Positions 21,901 through 35,200 of a stretch of DNA of 64,000 bases are shown here, in pieces (within the stretch, counting starts at the first letter, position 1; every line of letters begins with the position of its first letter). A program made the position numbers and the translations under genes. The notes beneath the pieces are model-generated. The model saw nothing but the letters and a program-made list of their open reading frames with translations, made no database searches and had not been told where the DNA came from. Origin of the DNA: Lasiosphaeria ovina (Eukaryota; Ascomycota; Sordariomycetes; Sordariales; Lasiosphaeriaceae); assembly GCA_033439765.1 (NCBI GenBank), contig JAULSN010000001.1, positions 3,162,001 to 3,226,000 of the forward strand. The letters are read 5' to 3'.

Positions 21901-24900
21901 CTGGAGGATTTCTATATCCCCGTGCGCCTGCACGAGAACATCGCTTCCCTGCGCGACCGCGACCGCGACCGCGACTCCACCTTCACGTCGTCCGACCCTG
22001 ACGTCTCTTATGACGCTCAGCCATCGTCAGCCGATTACCAGAAGACGCTCGACACGTCACATAGCCTGACCGTGCCCGGACTGCTCTCGCATGGCAACCG
22101 ACTGAGCCAGCAGTCTGCCTGGACCGACTTTTCCTTCGGGAGCGACGATCCTGATCTCGGCGCGGCAAGTTCCGGCAATCTGGCGCACGATCCCGCAGCC
22201 CAGCGCGAAGTCAGGAACTCGACCAAACTCAGTGCGTCGCCCGTCAATCTGAGCGCTCACGATCTGCGCCTGGACCTGGGCGACCTGTCCCAAAGCCCAG
22301 AGCTGTCACCGCTGGACAACCCCAGCGTGCCGTCCCTGCCTATGCTGGCGGGTGAGCCGGCTGCGCAAATCCACCTCCCAGAGCTCGACACTGGCGGCGG
22401 CTTTTCGGTTCCCTATTCGCCCTTGTCCAAGAGGATACCGGCGCTGCCAGACCATGCGCCTCCCCCTCCGCCCGGCGACGAGTACCAGCTCGACGGCAGC
22501 GCGTACGTTGTCGGAACTCGGCCGAACAGCTACCTACACAGTCACGACGAGAGGGAGGACTTGACCCAGCCTATCCCCACACCCCGGTCGATTGGCCAGC
22601 TGTCTATCGAGTCCCCAGACTCGTCGAATGCTGTCCAGAGCGACTCCAAGACCCCGCCCGCCGAGGCCCAAGGCCCCTGGGCTGAAGAGCAGAAGCGTCT
22701 TCGGCAACGCCTACTAGTCATTCGCGAGCTCATCGACACCGAAGAGTTGTTCGTCAGAGACATGAGCGTCGTCGAGGAGCTTTACAAGGGGACGGCCGAG
22801 GCGTGTCCGAAACTCGATAGCAAGGCTATCAAGCTGATCTTTAGGAACACGGACGAGGTCATCGGCTTCCATGGGACCTTCCTGGTCCAGCTCAAAGAGG
22901 GGGCATCGAGCGTTTATACGCCCAAAGGGAGGAGGTCGCCGCTGTTCTCACAAGATTCGTCCAAGGATTCCGACTCTGTAACGTTGGTCTCGACTAATTC
23001 CGGCGGCACGTCAAACAAGCCGGAACTCGACAACGAAAAAGACCGACTCACATCGATCGGCCCGCTGTTCATGAAGAACATTGACCAGCTCAAGGTTGTC
23101 CATGAGGTGTACCTGCGCTCCAGCGATGCCTCTACCAAGCGCCTTATCCAGATCCAGGACGACAGCACCGTCATGATATGGCTCAATGAGTGCAATGAAA
23201 TGGCAAAGGAGTTGACGTCTGCCTGGAACCTGGATTCGCTCCTGATTAAGCCCATGCAGCGCATTACCAAGTATCCAGACATCATCACTCATCTTCTCAA
23301 GTACACTCCGGAAGACCACCCCGATCGAGAGGCTCTCGCAAGCGCCAAGACGGCCGTGATCAACGCCATCGACGAGATCAACAAAACGAAGAAGAATTTC
23401 GAGCTCGTCGGACAGATCGTCGGCAACCGGAAGCGCAAGGAGTCCGATGTCAGGGCCGGGCTGGCCAGGGCGTTTGGCAAGCGCGTTGACAAACTCCAGG
23501 CGTCCAATAGCAACAACAGGCCACCCGAAGATGAGGAATATCTCAAGCTTCATGAGAAGTTTGGGGATGACTATCTACGCCTCCAAGTCGTGCTGAGAGA
23601 CGTTGAGTTCTACACAAGAAACGTGGCGACTTATGTCCAGGACTTTCTGAAGTACCTCTCGTCGATGGAGCTTGTTATGCGCTTGCAGCCATCCCGAGAA
23701 CACGCGCACATCGAAAGCAAATGGGTTCAGTTCAACGTCTCCATGAGGGACATTGAAAAGATCGCCCTAGAGAAGCATGTAAGTTTTTGTCACCTTTGGT
23801 GCTCGTGTCTCTGTCTTTTCTAACTCGGTTCTAGCTCTCGGATGTTCGGAAGCACGTCATTGAGCCCTTCGAGCAAGTGATAAAGTGCTACGGCAACCCC
23901 ACCCTGGCGATGAAGAAGAGAGCAAAGCGGCGTCTCGATTACGAGAAGTCCGTACAACTCAAGGCTAACGGCAAGAAGGTGGACAAGCAGCTCAGCGAGC
24001 TGGTGGAGCAGTACGAAGCTCTCAACGTCACGCTGAAGAAGGAGCTGCCGAAGCTGTCCGAACTCACGGCCAAAATCGGCAATATCTGCCTCGGGAAGTT
24101 CGTCAGCATTCAAGCCACTTGGTTTTCCATATGGAAGGAGAAGGTCAAAACGCCTCTGCAGGATGTCGCCCATGTTCCCGAACTTCCAGAGATTGTCTCG
24201 TCGTTCCAGAGGGAGTTTGGGCTGCAAGAGGAGAGAGCCAAGGCCATTGGAATACTAAACCCTGCGCTCAAGGGCAGAAGCTCGCAGTCCACGACGGACG
24301 ACTCGTCGTCCATCATATCAAGGACCAAATCGCGGCCAAGCGATCTCGTCCCTCCTCGTGGGCGAGGTATGTCGGTCAACAGCGACTATGTGCCAAGCTT
24401 GCCGACTCCGGATTTTGCGAAGCGCAACAGTGGTCAATTCAACCTGTCGCCCACAAGCAGCACGATCCCTAGCCCGGGGTTGTATTACCGGGATTATTAT
24501 GCCGGCATCAACGGAGGTCAAACGCAGAAAGCCTCTGGCTCACCTGTCGCGGCGGACCACTCGTCTACAGCCCGTGCGTCCACAAGCACGATAGCCCGGC
24601 CCAGTACCGGACGGAGTTTTGAATCGGCGAATGTGCCTCGGCAAAGCACCGAGTCTGCGACGCAAGCCCTGGGCTCGTTCATCAACCGGCGTGATTCAAA
24701 CTCGACGTATAACTCTAATTATCTGAGTACCGAACCGAGACGGCTGTCTGGTTTATTCCATTCAGCCCTGCCTCTTCCGGACGGCCCCGATGAGAGCCGG
24801 CGGTCGTCTAGGGCATCTTCTCGTGAGCGCGGCCCGGCCAACCACGGTTACAGGGTCATGTGGCTGGCTGCGTCTCTCTTCGAGTTCAACATTGAGACTA

Positions 24901-25125
24901 CGAAACACGAGGCCGGCTACCCGTATCTTACCTATCAAGCCGGAGAGGTATGTTTTCTTCCCCTGTTTGAAGACTTGATGTGAGAATTTAGCTAATGGTG
25001 TAAACTAGATTTTCGACGTCATTGCCGAAAAGGGCGAGCTGTGGCTTGCCAAGAACCAGGACGATCCTCGCGACCTCGTCGGCTGGATCTGGTCCAAACA
25101 TTTTGCCAAATTGGCCGATTCTTGA
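18955..25125 (+). CDS. DH-BAR-SH3 Rho-type guanine nucleotide exchange factor, about 2017 aa
   Basis: Likely activates a Rho/Cdc42 GTPase at curved membranes during polarity or septation. Exons 18955-23778, 23835-24947 and 25009-25125; both introns are phase 0 GT-AG. The first 1250 residues are low-complexity (Ser/Pro/Thr-rich, with a His-rich patch at about 22-48, a basic/Ala coiled stretch KEARRTAAEKRKKELE at about 650, and polyproline HAPPPPPG). The DH domain begins at VIRELIDTEELFVRDM (about 1252) and includes LLIKPMQRITKYP. A BAR-like helical domain covers about 1525-1745, and a C-terminal SH3 covers about 1945-2010 (LAASLFEFN...DLVGWIWSKHF). There is no PH domain; the BAR takes its place as in Tuba/DNMBP and S. 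pombe Gef1-type proteins. The start is the first in-frame ATG after an open stretch back to 18463. Confidence 0.88.
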
Positions 25126-25811
25126 GCAATCTAGTTTCTGTCACCTAGGTCGTCTTCTTTTCCTTTTGTGTCTGTCTGTGTGTTTTGACATGTAAAACGG
25201 ACGCGGCAGGGCGTAAGGCCTCATATCTTTTCTTATGTCTTGATGTGCACTCATGAGATGTGGACACACATACTTGACGGCGATGTGGACCGGTGGGACA
25301 AACAAACAAAGCATGGCGTTTTGAGCGAGATGATATATCTGGACGTTGTTTGTTTTTGGTATTTTTTCTTTGTTTGCTTTTATTATTTTCTCTTTCTTCG
25401 GTGGTGCATCTGTTGTCAACTGCCATGCACCCACCCGACTACCTGCCTTGGCCGATTGAGAACTACCCAGGGAGAGAGAAAGAGAGAGGAGAAGGAATTG
25501 GCTAGTGATTCCCCCTTCTTTTCGCGCTTTTATTTTTGCTTTCTCGGGGCGGGAAGAAAAACCAAGGGACAGGGAAATTAAGATTTCTACTGTACATTAT
25601 TCTTTCTCTCTCAAGACTCTTGAGAAGAGGCTTTAGTACCGGGCCGGTAACGGCGGTTAGCGATAGGTCACGGCTGACAGGCGGCAGCGGTGGCCGCGGC
25701 GATGAAGCCAAGAAGGATCTGTTTGTTTTTTTCATGTTTTTTTAAAGAGAAAAAGGATCATTGCTGACGGATGGACGAAACGATGTGATGATGTGGGATT
25801 ATCTTTAAATA

Positions 25812-26215
25812 CATACATACATAACACATACGCACCTACGTACCTACGTAAAGCGTAAAGGTACTATTTTCCCTAAATTATAGTTGCACGTGCAAGCAAG
25901 CAAGCAAGCAAGTAAGCAAGCAAGTAAGCGATGCAACGGAACGAGGGCTATCTTGGCATGTTTCTTTCTCTTTTCTTTTCTTTTCTTCTCTTTTCTTTTC
26001 TTCTCTTTTCTTCTCTTTTTTGACATGCAGGACTTCGCAGGGCTGTCTCACTGTACACTTGGGTCTCCCCGTCTAAACCGCGTCAAGTCTACTTACATTA
26101 GTATCCTCAACAAGCAAACAAGCAAACAAGCAAGCAAGCGTGTCTGCTTGTCTATCTACCGCTTTCTCGCTTGCAATGGCGGAGTCCAGTCCAGTCCAGT
26201 CCAGTCCAGCACAGT
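25812..26215. repeat. Microsatellite cluster downstream of the RhoGEF gene
   Basis: In order: ACAT repeats and ACCTACGT repeats (25812-25850), (GCAA)n with GTAA interruptions (about 25893-25930), a TTTTCTTTTCTC minisatellite (about 25965-26020), AAGCAAAC/AAGC repeats (about 26112-26140) and (GTCCA)n (about 26184-26208). Confidence 0.85.
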
Positions 26216-29200
26216 CTAGTTCCAGGCTAGGAGGGGTAATCTGGTAGATTATATTTGTGTACATCTACGGGTTTGTTTCTTTCCTTGTTCTAACGGCTTG
26301 CTTTGCATCTTCTTTCTCTTCCTCGTCTTATCCCTATATCTCTATTACGTGCGTCGAAACCTTTCAAAGGATACTACGGGTCTGTAATTCGTGTGATAAC
26401 TTGGGAAAACAAGACATGATGTGATGCGATATGATATGACGGATCAAGGCGAGGAGGAAGAGGAAGAAGAATAAGAATAAGAAGCGTATCGTGGATTTAT
26501 GGCAGAACCCCATCAATTAAAACAACCAGGTAAGTGTTCAACTTGTCTCGCTGGATCACCGAGGTCTAGGTAACTGACGAGTCTAACAAGAGGGAGGACA
26601 ATGCAGACGCCTTGGTGGACACACTCAAGCGTGGCGGTTGGAGCATCACCACTCGTGGTTTTCCTTCTTCTTCTTTCTTCTTGTCTTCGTGCTATAGTGT
26701 CGCAAAGAGAGCGTTGGAACTGGACCAAGGGTGGAATAGACAAAAGAACAGATGAATTACCGGGTGACTTCCTGCGTCTTTTGTCAGTAGCATCACAACC
26801 GCACTTGGCAAAGAGCTTGTCTCTGCTTTTCTAGAATCAACCGGCAAGGTCGTGAAACTTGAACCTGGTTTCTTTTCTTCTTATTCTTGGGTCTCTCTTT
26901 CCCTGCCCTGTAGCCGCTCCCACTGCCACTGCCACTCTCTCCGGTCCCGCTAGTAGTCAAAGGTTGGATATCCGTCTGAGGAATAGATTCCCGACAAGAG
27001 CGGCAGGCTGCTGTTCTCTCTGCAGGGTAGATGCCGGCGGCAGCGGGCTATCGAGACTCGGGCAAAGCGCTTAGTTGGTTATCTGGAAGCCAGCCAGCCG
27101 TCCGGCCAACCAGGGAGATAGCCTGCATAGGCGCCCAAAGACGAAAAGGTATCGATCGTCTGTCCCCATCTATGCGTTTCGCAGTGTCAACCACTACCCC
27201 AGTTTACCTCCCTCCCTATCCAGGTATGTATTGGGTACGTATCCAAAGAAGTTCATCTCCCCCCCGGAAACAAACACGTGCTTCCAAGTTGGCATGTGTA
27301 GACACACAGTACACAGTGTAACTTGCTTGCTGTATTTGAGTGCGACACTCGGGTAGCTACCACGTACCTCGTCTACCTGCCCGGCTTCGTTGTACCGACT
27401 GATCTTGGAATGAGACGAACGAGCAAACCCCCCGCCCTGTTTCTCGTATGCCGCGGTGCCTTGGGCAGACATACAGGCTTGCCTGGAGTGGGGGTTATCG
27501 GCATCTATCTTGGAACAGCCACGCTCTAGGCTTGCTCAGGAGCATACCTAGCTATTTGGAGACTGCTGTAGCTCTGTCGAATGACCATCGAGCCATTGTA
27601 GTCCGCATCCCTCTAGCAAGCACGATCTGGGGAAAGAAGGCAGGTGGCTGGCTGTCAGTGCCATATTGGAGTACTTGGTTGCAGGAGCACCAGAGACAGG
27701 AGGGAATATGCTGTACGACCGTGCCTGCCCGCGAGGGACCTGACAATATCAAATGGGTGATCCATATGTCGCTTACCATGCCGCCGATGTAGGAGTCGGC
27801 GGTTCTTTGTCAGCTCGTAGCGCAGCTCCGTTGCTCGTCTCTGTGGAATAAGAGACGACGCCACGCTGATGGGCTGTACGGGAGCTGCATTGCACTCGAG
27901 ACGCGATGCTCCGTGTTCTTTCTCTATCCAGCCCTCCTCGAGCCTCGGGGGGTGTGACGATGGCAAGGTGACTATAGGATGATGAGGGGGGAAGTGGGAC
28001 AGGCTCCGGAGTCATGTGGGTGGTTCGAATATGGATAGGTAGGTAACTAGGTTGGTCTTCATGTCCGAAGCAAGCAGGTAAGCTGCGTCGGTCTACTGTT
28101 GGATCTTCTCTTTCTGTCGACTCTTGCGTCTAGCTGAGATGCAAGCAGGAAGCCTGTGCGCTTGCTTAACTGGCATTCGCCCATCTCGGAAGGTCAGGAG
28201 GTTGCCAATCCTGCCGCATACATGCTTCGTATGCCCCTTTACCTATCGGTGCGGCGAAGCTTGTCCGGATTGTCTGTGTGCGCCTGTTGCTTGCCAGTCT
28301 ACGGACGAAGCTCAACCAAGCAAGCTTACAGAGTGCGTATGTGTGATAACAGTTAGGTTAGTAATATTCCCCGTATCAAGAAGCGAGGGCGGGTTTCGAA
28401 AGAAGTCGATCACATCGCAATGAGCCATCCCGGGGAACGCTTCCGGTCTGTATGTCGTGTGTGCGTGCGCGTATTATCTGGTTATCCTAATGGTGTGTGC
28501 GCTTGTGTACGTGTAGTGTGTGAGAGAGAGAGTGCGTGTATGTGTGTGTGTGTAGAGGCGGAGTGAATATTAGGTGAACCCGGTTCGGGCCACAACAGAT
28601 GTAATAGGGGGTATATGGCAAAGCGCATACGTACGTGCGTGAGCATACCTACCGCACATCATACACTGATAACAATACACCTTTCCGAAAGCGATTGTCG
28701 AGAGACCCAGTCGGTTGCCCAAATGGTGTGTCGGGTGTGTATATGAATTAGTCTCGCTAGCAAGACGAAACCAATATTGCTCGGGGTCGGCGAGTCAAGT
28801 GGCGTGGCCTAGAACCAGACTAGATAGGTAGGTAGGTCTAGTTGTCCATGGTGCGCTACGGTACTGAAGACAGACAGCATTGTGTGAATATGTCTTGTGT
28901 ATATTCCCCATTTTTCCCTTTTGTTTTTTTTTTGGTTGATGCACCTCCCTTTTGCAGATCCCAGGGGGCGGCACTGCGATATGCATCCAATCCCGTCATG
29001 CTCGCCAGATGCCCTTGGGCCGATTCTGTCTCGTGTGCACTCTTTCGCTCTCGGCCTACAGATCACCCGTCGCATCTCTGCCTGGCGGGCGATCATATTC
29101 TTCTAGAATTGATTTTCGGAATATTCGTGCGGCTCGTCCAGCTCCCGGGAAGTGCACATCGCTGCACCCAGTTGAAAATCTCTCTTCGCGCTTGGTCGTC

Positions 29201-32200
29201 AGAGAACCAGGGGCTGTTGGTGCAGCATTCGCTCTGTTCCGAGGTTACTTTCATGCAGGGCTGCTATGGTCCCCGAACCAGCGGCTCTCCTTATCCATCG
29301 TGCATAGTCACGACAGTTGAGCATGCTCATCCAGAGCGAATCGAACAGCACAGCAATTGGCCCCCAACGAACGCCCGAGTGTCTTTTTCAGAGGAACAGC
29401 GGAATGCCGTCTTCGCGTACTACTAAGTATACTTCGGAAATTCAGCATGAATCCTTTCCAATCCGCGAGGACAGGTTCGGTGGTCTGGAGCTCCTACAAA
29501 GTCTCCGTAAAATATGTGTGCTAGCAGTTCAGGGGCGGCATTTTGATAGGTTTAGCAGCATCATGTCTTCCGGGTATCCAATTGACTCTAATGATAGAAG
29601 GGAGCACAGTGATATCCTACCGTCTTTTGTTTCATTAGTACTTCTGATCCAAATGGACGCCCCATATAAAAACATTTTGGACTCATCGGGCTAGAGAGGG
29701 TTAGGTGAGGACCTCACTGTCGGTTTCGAAGCGCGTGCGAGGGAAGAGACGGGGTATTGCGGTGGGTTGCCCAGACCGACAGGATGCCGCGAGCGGTGAG
29801 GAACATGCTCGCAAGCACAAGCGTCCCAGGATTTCTGACATACGGCTCGGACTCTCCCGAGAACGAGATCTCGTCACCGCCGCATCTGCTTGAAACAAGC
29901 TTGTTCTTGTTTGCAGTCTCTGCCACAATTTAGTGTGCGGCTCCTCCCATGAACACTCCTAGTCGTCATGGTCAGAGCAGACTCTGCGTCCGTGGTTCAG
30001 TTCCAACCGACACCTCAATGGCTGTGTATCTGAAGCGTAGGACGACCGTCCCGCCCGGGAGCTTGGGGCGGCTAGTGGTTATTCGGCTGTGATTGACCCG
30101 GCCTTGTCCCTCGGGAAATGCCTCTCGCGCCTCAACCATACCTGCCCTCCCGTTTCCCAAGCCACCCTGTCAGACTCTTATCCGGGCACTCCCCCATACT
30201 TCGTACTCCTTTTCTGGGTGTGGAATTTTAATCCCTGGAGCGTTGAGCGCCGTATAGACCCGAAGAATAGAGACCGGTCTCCCCACGCTTTCATGCAGTC
30301 TCCACGGCATTAGCTTACGCCATTGCAAAGACTCGCGTCCATACAACAGAGAGCATGCTATCACGCGCCGTTCCACCTGCGAGGCAAGCTAGCATCCTCC
30401 CCTACCTAGCAGGCAGATGGCCAGAAGGTGCAACGCACAGTACGAGATCGTACAGCCCTCATCCTGGTAGAGTTGGACGGCCTCGTCCTTTGCCATTGAC
30501 CCTTCTCCACGCACCACGACCGGGTCAGAGGGCCAAGCTTGGTTTCCTGGTGTGATCGGTCAGCGGCTGCACCACGACAACCAACCCGTCATTGGACGGC
30601 ACTGTTCTTCACCGGGGGTGGACCCATGAAATTTGCCATCTTGGTACCGAATCCGGCTTCACTCACGACGGCCAAGTCCCGAGGCAGCACATCCTCTTCA
30701 ACGGCCCCCCCCCCTCATACCAAGAGGATAGCACGGAGTGGCAACAGTCATCATGTCCAGAGGGGTCGGCCTATCAAGCGGAGATTTCGTAGCGTCGACG
30801 AAAATCGACAGAGGCTGGCAGACTACCATAGATTCCTCGAGCATGGAAAGTCCTGGTGTTCTTCTTGTTGCTTTCGATCGACTTTTGGAGACCCTCTGCC
30901 TGAACATGCCCTTGCCTATCACCTTTTCAACTAGCCAGGGCCCCACACTATGAGGCGCCCTTCAACCGCGATGACGCGACGCAACTGCCACCGAGGACCG
31001 TAAAAGAGACCGGTCCGAGACCAAGCTAGCCCCGGGTTGTCTTTCTCTGGATGATCACCGAGCAGGGTGCGGTGAAAGCTAGGGCATGGCGGCACAGAAG
31101 AAGGGGCCATGTGCCTGGTCTGTCCCACAAAGAGCCTGTCTTGCGACGGCAACGCGACGTGGTAGTCTGTAAAGCCCAGGAAGTTAATCCGTGCCGCCTT
31201 TCGGGTGAGCATCGGGACACCAAGGGAGAGATATCCCCACGCCGTGGGTTAGAATGGCCGGCCCCACTGAGGGCGTCGAACCACATCCCCGTGGGGCAGA
31301 GGCTCGCCGTACCAGCGGCTGTAGTACATGGCGGGCTGTATCCCATCAAGGGGCGCGAGTGGGCTGGTTCCTGCCGGGGTGGCAATAATAGGGGCCCCAG
31401 ATTCGGTTCAGAGGAGACAGCGATTTGACGGCTGGCAGCGCAACTCTCTGTGCAGAATCTAGGTCAGATGCCGCTTTCCAGACTTGCGTGCAAAGAGTCG
31501 GTACGACAGCCCAGAACCGAGGGCGGAAACGCGATCCCGGATTTCAAATCAGAGGAGCAAGATAGAAACACTCACTGCGATCGATTGGGCGCCGGCATGA
31601 CTGCAGGGCCGGAAGCGGGACGCTGGTGCCGGTGAGAGCTGTGCCGGGCTCGCCGATAACGCCAACCTAATTTTCAATCAATGCAGCCAGCAGCAAGTAG
31701 TGAGCAAGTGAATGGAATTGGCCAGTTCATGTTTTGTTTGCCAGTTCAATCTAGAAAGAGACGGCGACGACGACGACGACGACGCCCGCCCAGCTGGCGC
31801 GGATCTGGGGCAATTTTGTCTGTCGCCTTGATGGTTCTCGGACCCCCCAGGAGAGAAGACGTCTGGACGTCTTGGCATCTCCGCGCTTCGAACATGTCAG
31901 TGCGGCCCCTCTTGATGAGGCCGAGCGCAGCAGCTGCGAACCATTTCTCGCATGAATGCGCATTGAATCAGAGTTCCCATTGTCTGAAGTGCACTGATTT
32001 GGAACGTCTGGAAGTCTGTCCTTTTTGGCTAGCGCATCTATGGGCGAGGACCGTGGACAGGTAGGCGGCCGCCGACGAATAGAGACGTGGCCGGGCCATT
32101 CCATGCCATGCCAAGCAGCATCATCGAGGGCATCTTCACAAGGGTGGTCAGTGGCTGCTGTCGTTATGGGACGACGCAGGGCATCATCATCATCCGAGCG

Positions 32201-32260
32201 ACTCGGCTCGACAGGGCGAGACGGCGTGCTAACTGATCCTAGTGATCCCACTAATCAGTG

Positions 32261-32298
32261 CCAGCACCAGCACCAGCACCAGCACCAGCACCAGCACC
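32261..32298. repeat. (CCAGCA)n hexanucleotide array
   Basis: About six tandem CCAGCA units in non-coding DNA. Confidence 0.9.
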
Positions 32299-35200
32299 GG
32301 CGTCCACGGTTGGCGTCAGGAATTGATCCAATGCTGTGGAACGCAGGATTGGATCAAGTACCCGCCGCCGCGGCTGCGCTCAAGAGTCTCGTCATCCGAG
32401 TCCCAGTCCGTCTTTGTTCCATGACATCCGACGAAAGCTGCGACATTTGGCAACATGGCGGCGGTGCTTTCTTTGCTGTGTGATGGGCGCACAAGCTCTC
32501 CTGTTTATGTCCTACCCCCCGCGCTGCAACCAGTATCGATCGGAAAAGTTGAGGCTGCAAGTTTGGTTGCTTTGGTATCCATTCGTATGGGAAACGGGAT
32601 TTTATTTTCAACAATGTTGCTGAGCGCCATGCCTACCTGGGTAGATACGCCTTTGAGCCCCTGATACCATATTCGGGACGAAGCTGGGTATCCGTAGATA
32701 GAGGTAAGAAGTAAGAACGAAATGGATACCGTCACTGCCGTGCGGCATTCGACGGGCCTGGCTGTCGCACGTCTCCCGAGCAAGCCCAGCACACACCACC
32801 AGAGGTTCTAAGTTCTATCAGTCGTGCCATTGCAGCCAACGATACAGCGATAGGTACTCTGCAGCTTGTGTTGGTCCTACGGCTCCACTGACGCAAGCTC
32901 CCTCGACATGCGTCAGATTGAGTCGCATAGCACCATAGGCCCTCTTTCTCGCCTATGCGGTGCGGTGCGATGCTATGCTGCGCTTCGCTAGACGGGAGAC
33001 TGTACGTAGGGTATTCGTATGTGCAGTCCATAAGCGTTGCAAACTTGAAGTGTTGCAAAGAGGTGGAATAGCCAATGTGGATGCGTGCCTAAAGGTACGG
33101 TAGGTACATACCTGTATCCCGCGAGGTACCTTGGGAAGGTGCAGTCCTGTATGGATACAAGCATTCTTGGAGCAGTCATGCTTCAAGTTCCTCCATTGGG
33201 ATAACAGGTACGGCACTGTACATGCCTCCGGAAGGTAATGGATGGATGACTGCTGTCCCGACACACCTGAGAGCGGTTGGCCACGGTAGGTGGTAATCGA
33301 CCCGGTGGCCGCATAGATTGGTTGACGCGGGTGTGAGCGCAGATGCTTCTCGAGACGACCGTTTTGGCCTGGACTTTTTGGGCTCTTTCCCCAGCTGCTT
33401 TGGGGGTGATCGCCAAGTGGATCCGCCCTTGGCGAGCGGGAAAGCACACTACCGCAACCTGGCTTGGTCTGTGCGCATGCTTGTGGACCGGCCTGGAATG
33501 GAAGGTTGGGCTTCTGTTCTGCAGCAGCCGTTAGGGGATCCCTGACGCCACTCTCCCCATCCCCCCTCGTCCCTCAAGCGGGCATCATCCCACCACTGGC
33601 GCTGATGATTGCCTTTCTCGCCCACAGTGCATCTTCACACGGTAATCTAGGTTAGGACGTTGAACGGCAAGAGCCTACCCGCAGCCCACCAAGCTCAAGC
33701 AAGCAAGCTATATCGAGTATTTCTCCGCCGCCAGCCAAGAGGACATGGAATGCCCGTGCGGGGCCGCCACGGCCTGAGTTGACTTCCATGATATTATTAT
33801 TATTGATGTCGGCCAGCGACCTTCCTCGAGCGGCAGGGAGCTGGAAAGGACCCCCCGCCGGTATGGAATTGGCCCTGATTGTCGCGCGGGGATCAGGGCA
33901 GCGCCAGTCACGGGGTTTCCGGGCAGCTCCCCATACCATGCCGAGCTATCCCGTCCACCTATTCTTGGACGTCGGACTGGCGTGCTGCCATATTCTGGGT
34001 ATCCAACTTACTCAGTCCGGCTCGAGATCGCAACAAGATCGACTGTCCCTTGTCCGAACCAAGATGGGGAGCCGCTGTGACTTGCAGCGCGCCGGCGCAG
34101 AACCCCTCGGGGATCCGCTACCTGCCTCCCTTCCTCTCCCGCGGACGGTTTGTTTAGGTCCTCGAGTGCCCGCATCCAACACGGGTGTAAGTCCTAAAGT
34201 GTACTCGTGCAGAGGAGGCCGGCAGCGCATGCTTTGCGTGATTGGGCACGCAGCAATATGCCAAACCTATTATGTGCAGGTTACACGAGTTATAGCCTCA
34301 ACCAGCAAGGATGTTGCCGATGGAGGCCAGTTGACTGTTGGTCGCAACACGTCCAAGACGGACTTTCAGCGCGCGCTTCTTACCCTGCCCCAACCCTGAA
34401 TTTCACACACGAGGCTCGCCAGAGCGGCCAGGACGAGATGGTTACAAAGGATCTGCGGCAACCGTCATCTGCCCAACCATGACAGCTGTCGACAGATAGC
34501 CCCCTCACCTGGCCCGTCGAATAGGAATCCCTCCTAATACCCCGTCTCCATCACCCCCCCTCCTCAACCGTTTCCTGTTCGCGCTCTGTTCAAGGTGTGG
34601 CCGTTGAGCGGCTGTCTCAAGGCATTGCAGAAAGAAACCTAGGCCGGCCCAGACGAGGAGGTGTGGATGGTAGTAGGCGGCAGGAACAGGTGAGGGGCTT
34701 GCAGAGGGAGCGGAGATGGTGCTAGCTATACCGGGAAATTATAGTAGGACCTGACATAGTCATTTAAACATGCCAGGATGGCGGGGGGAGGTGATGGCAA
34801 TATAAACCGTACACCATCTTGTGACTTCTTGGGATGGTGCACCTGCTGTCAAGCCGCAGGTGCAGTGAGGAATGGCCAATGAAGCAATGGCCATCATGCC
34901 ATGCTTTGAAAGTACCTATGCCAAATCCGTGCCAACCTCTTCGTACACGAGCCTGACCGGCGAGGTAGTTCGCTGAGCGAGCAGCTCGCCGAGGTAGTCA
35001 GGTAGGTACAAAGTAGCGATTTCCATGACATCTCTTCGTGTTTCGGAGCAGCAAGGTAGTCAAAGTCTAGGTGGGTGGATGGCACCATCTCCGCAACTTA
35101 TCAGGCAGACATTTACACTGAATTACCTGAGCAGAACGAATGGAACTGTGCACAACTAAGTCCCCGGGCTGCCCGTTCAAGGCCGGCCTCCTGTAGTAAC

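Noticed and set aside
33779..34399. 206-codon open frame in the region upstream of velB
   Set aside because: No domain, random composition, no introns or conserved motif; considered chance.
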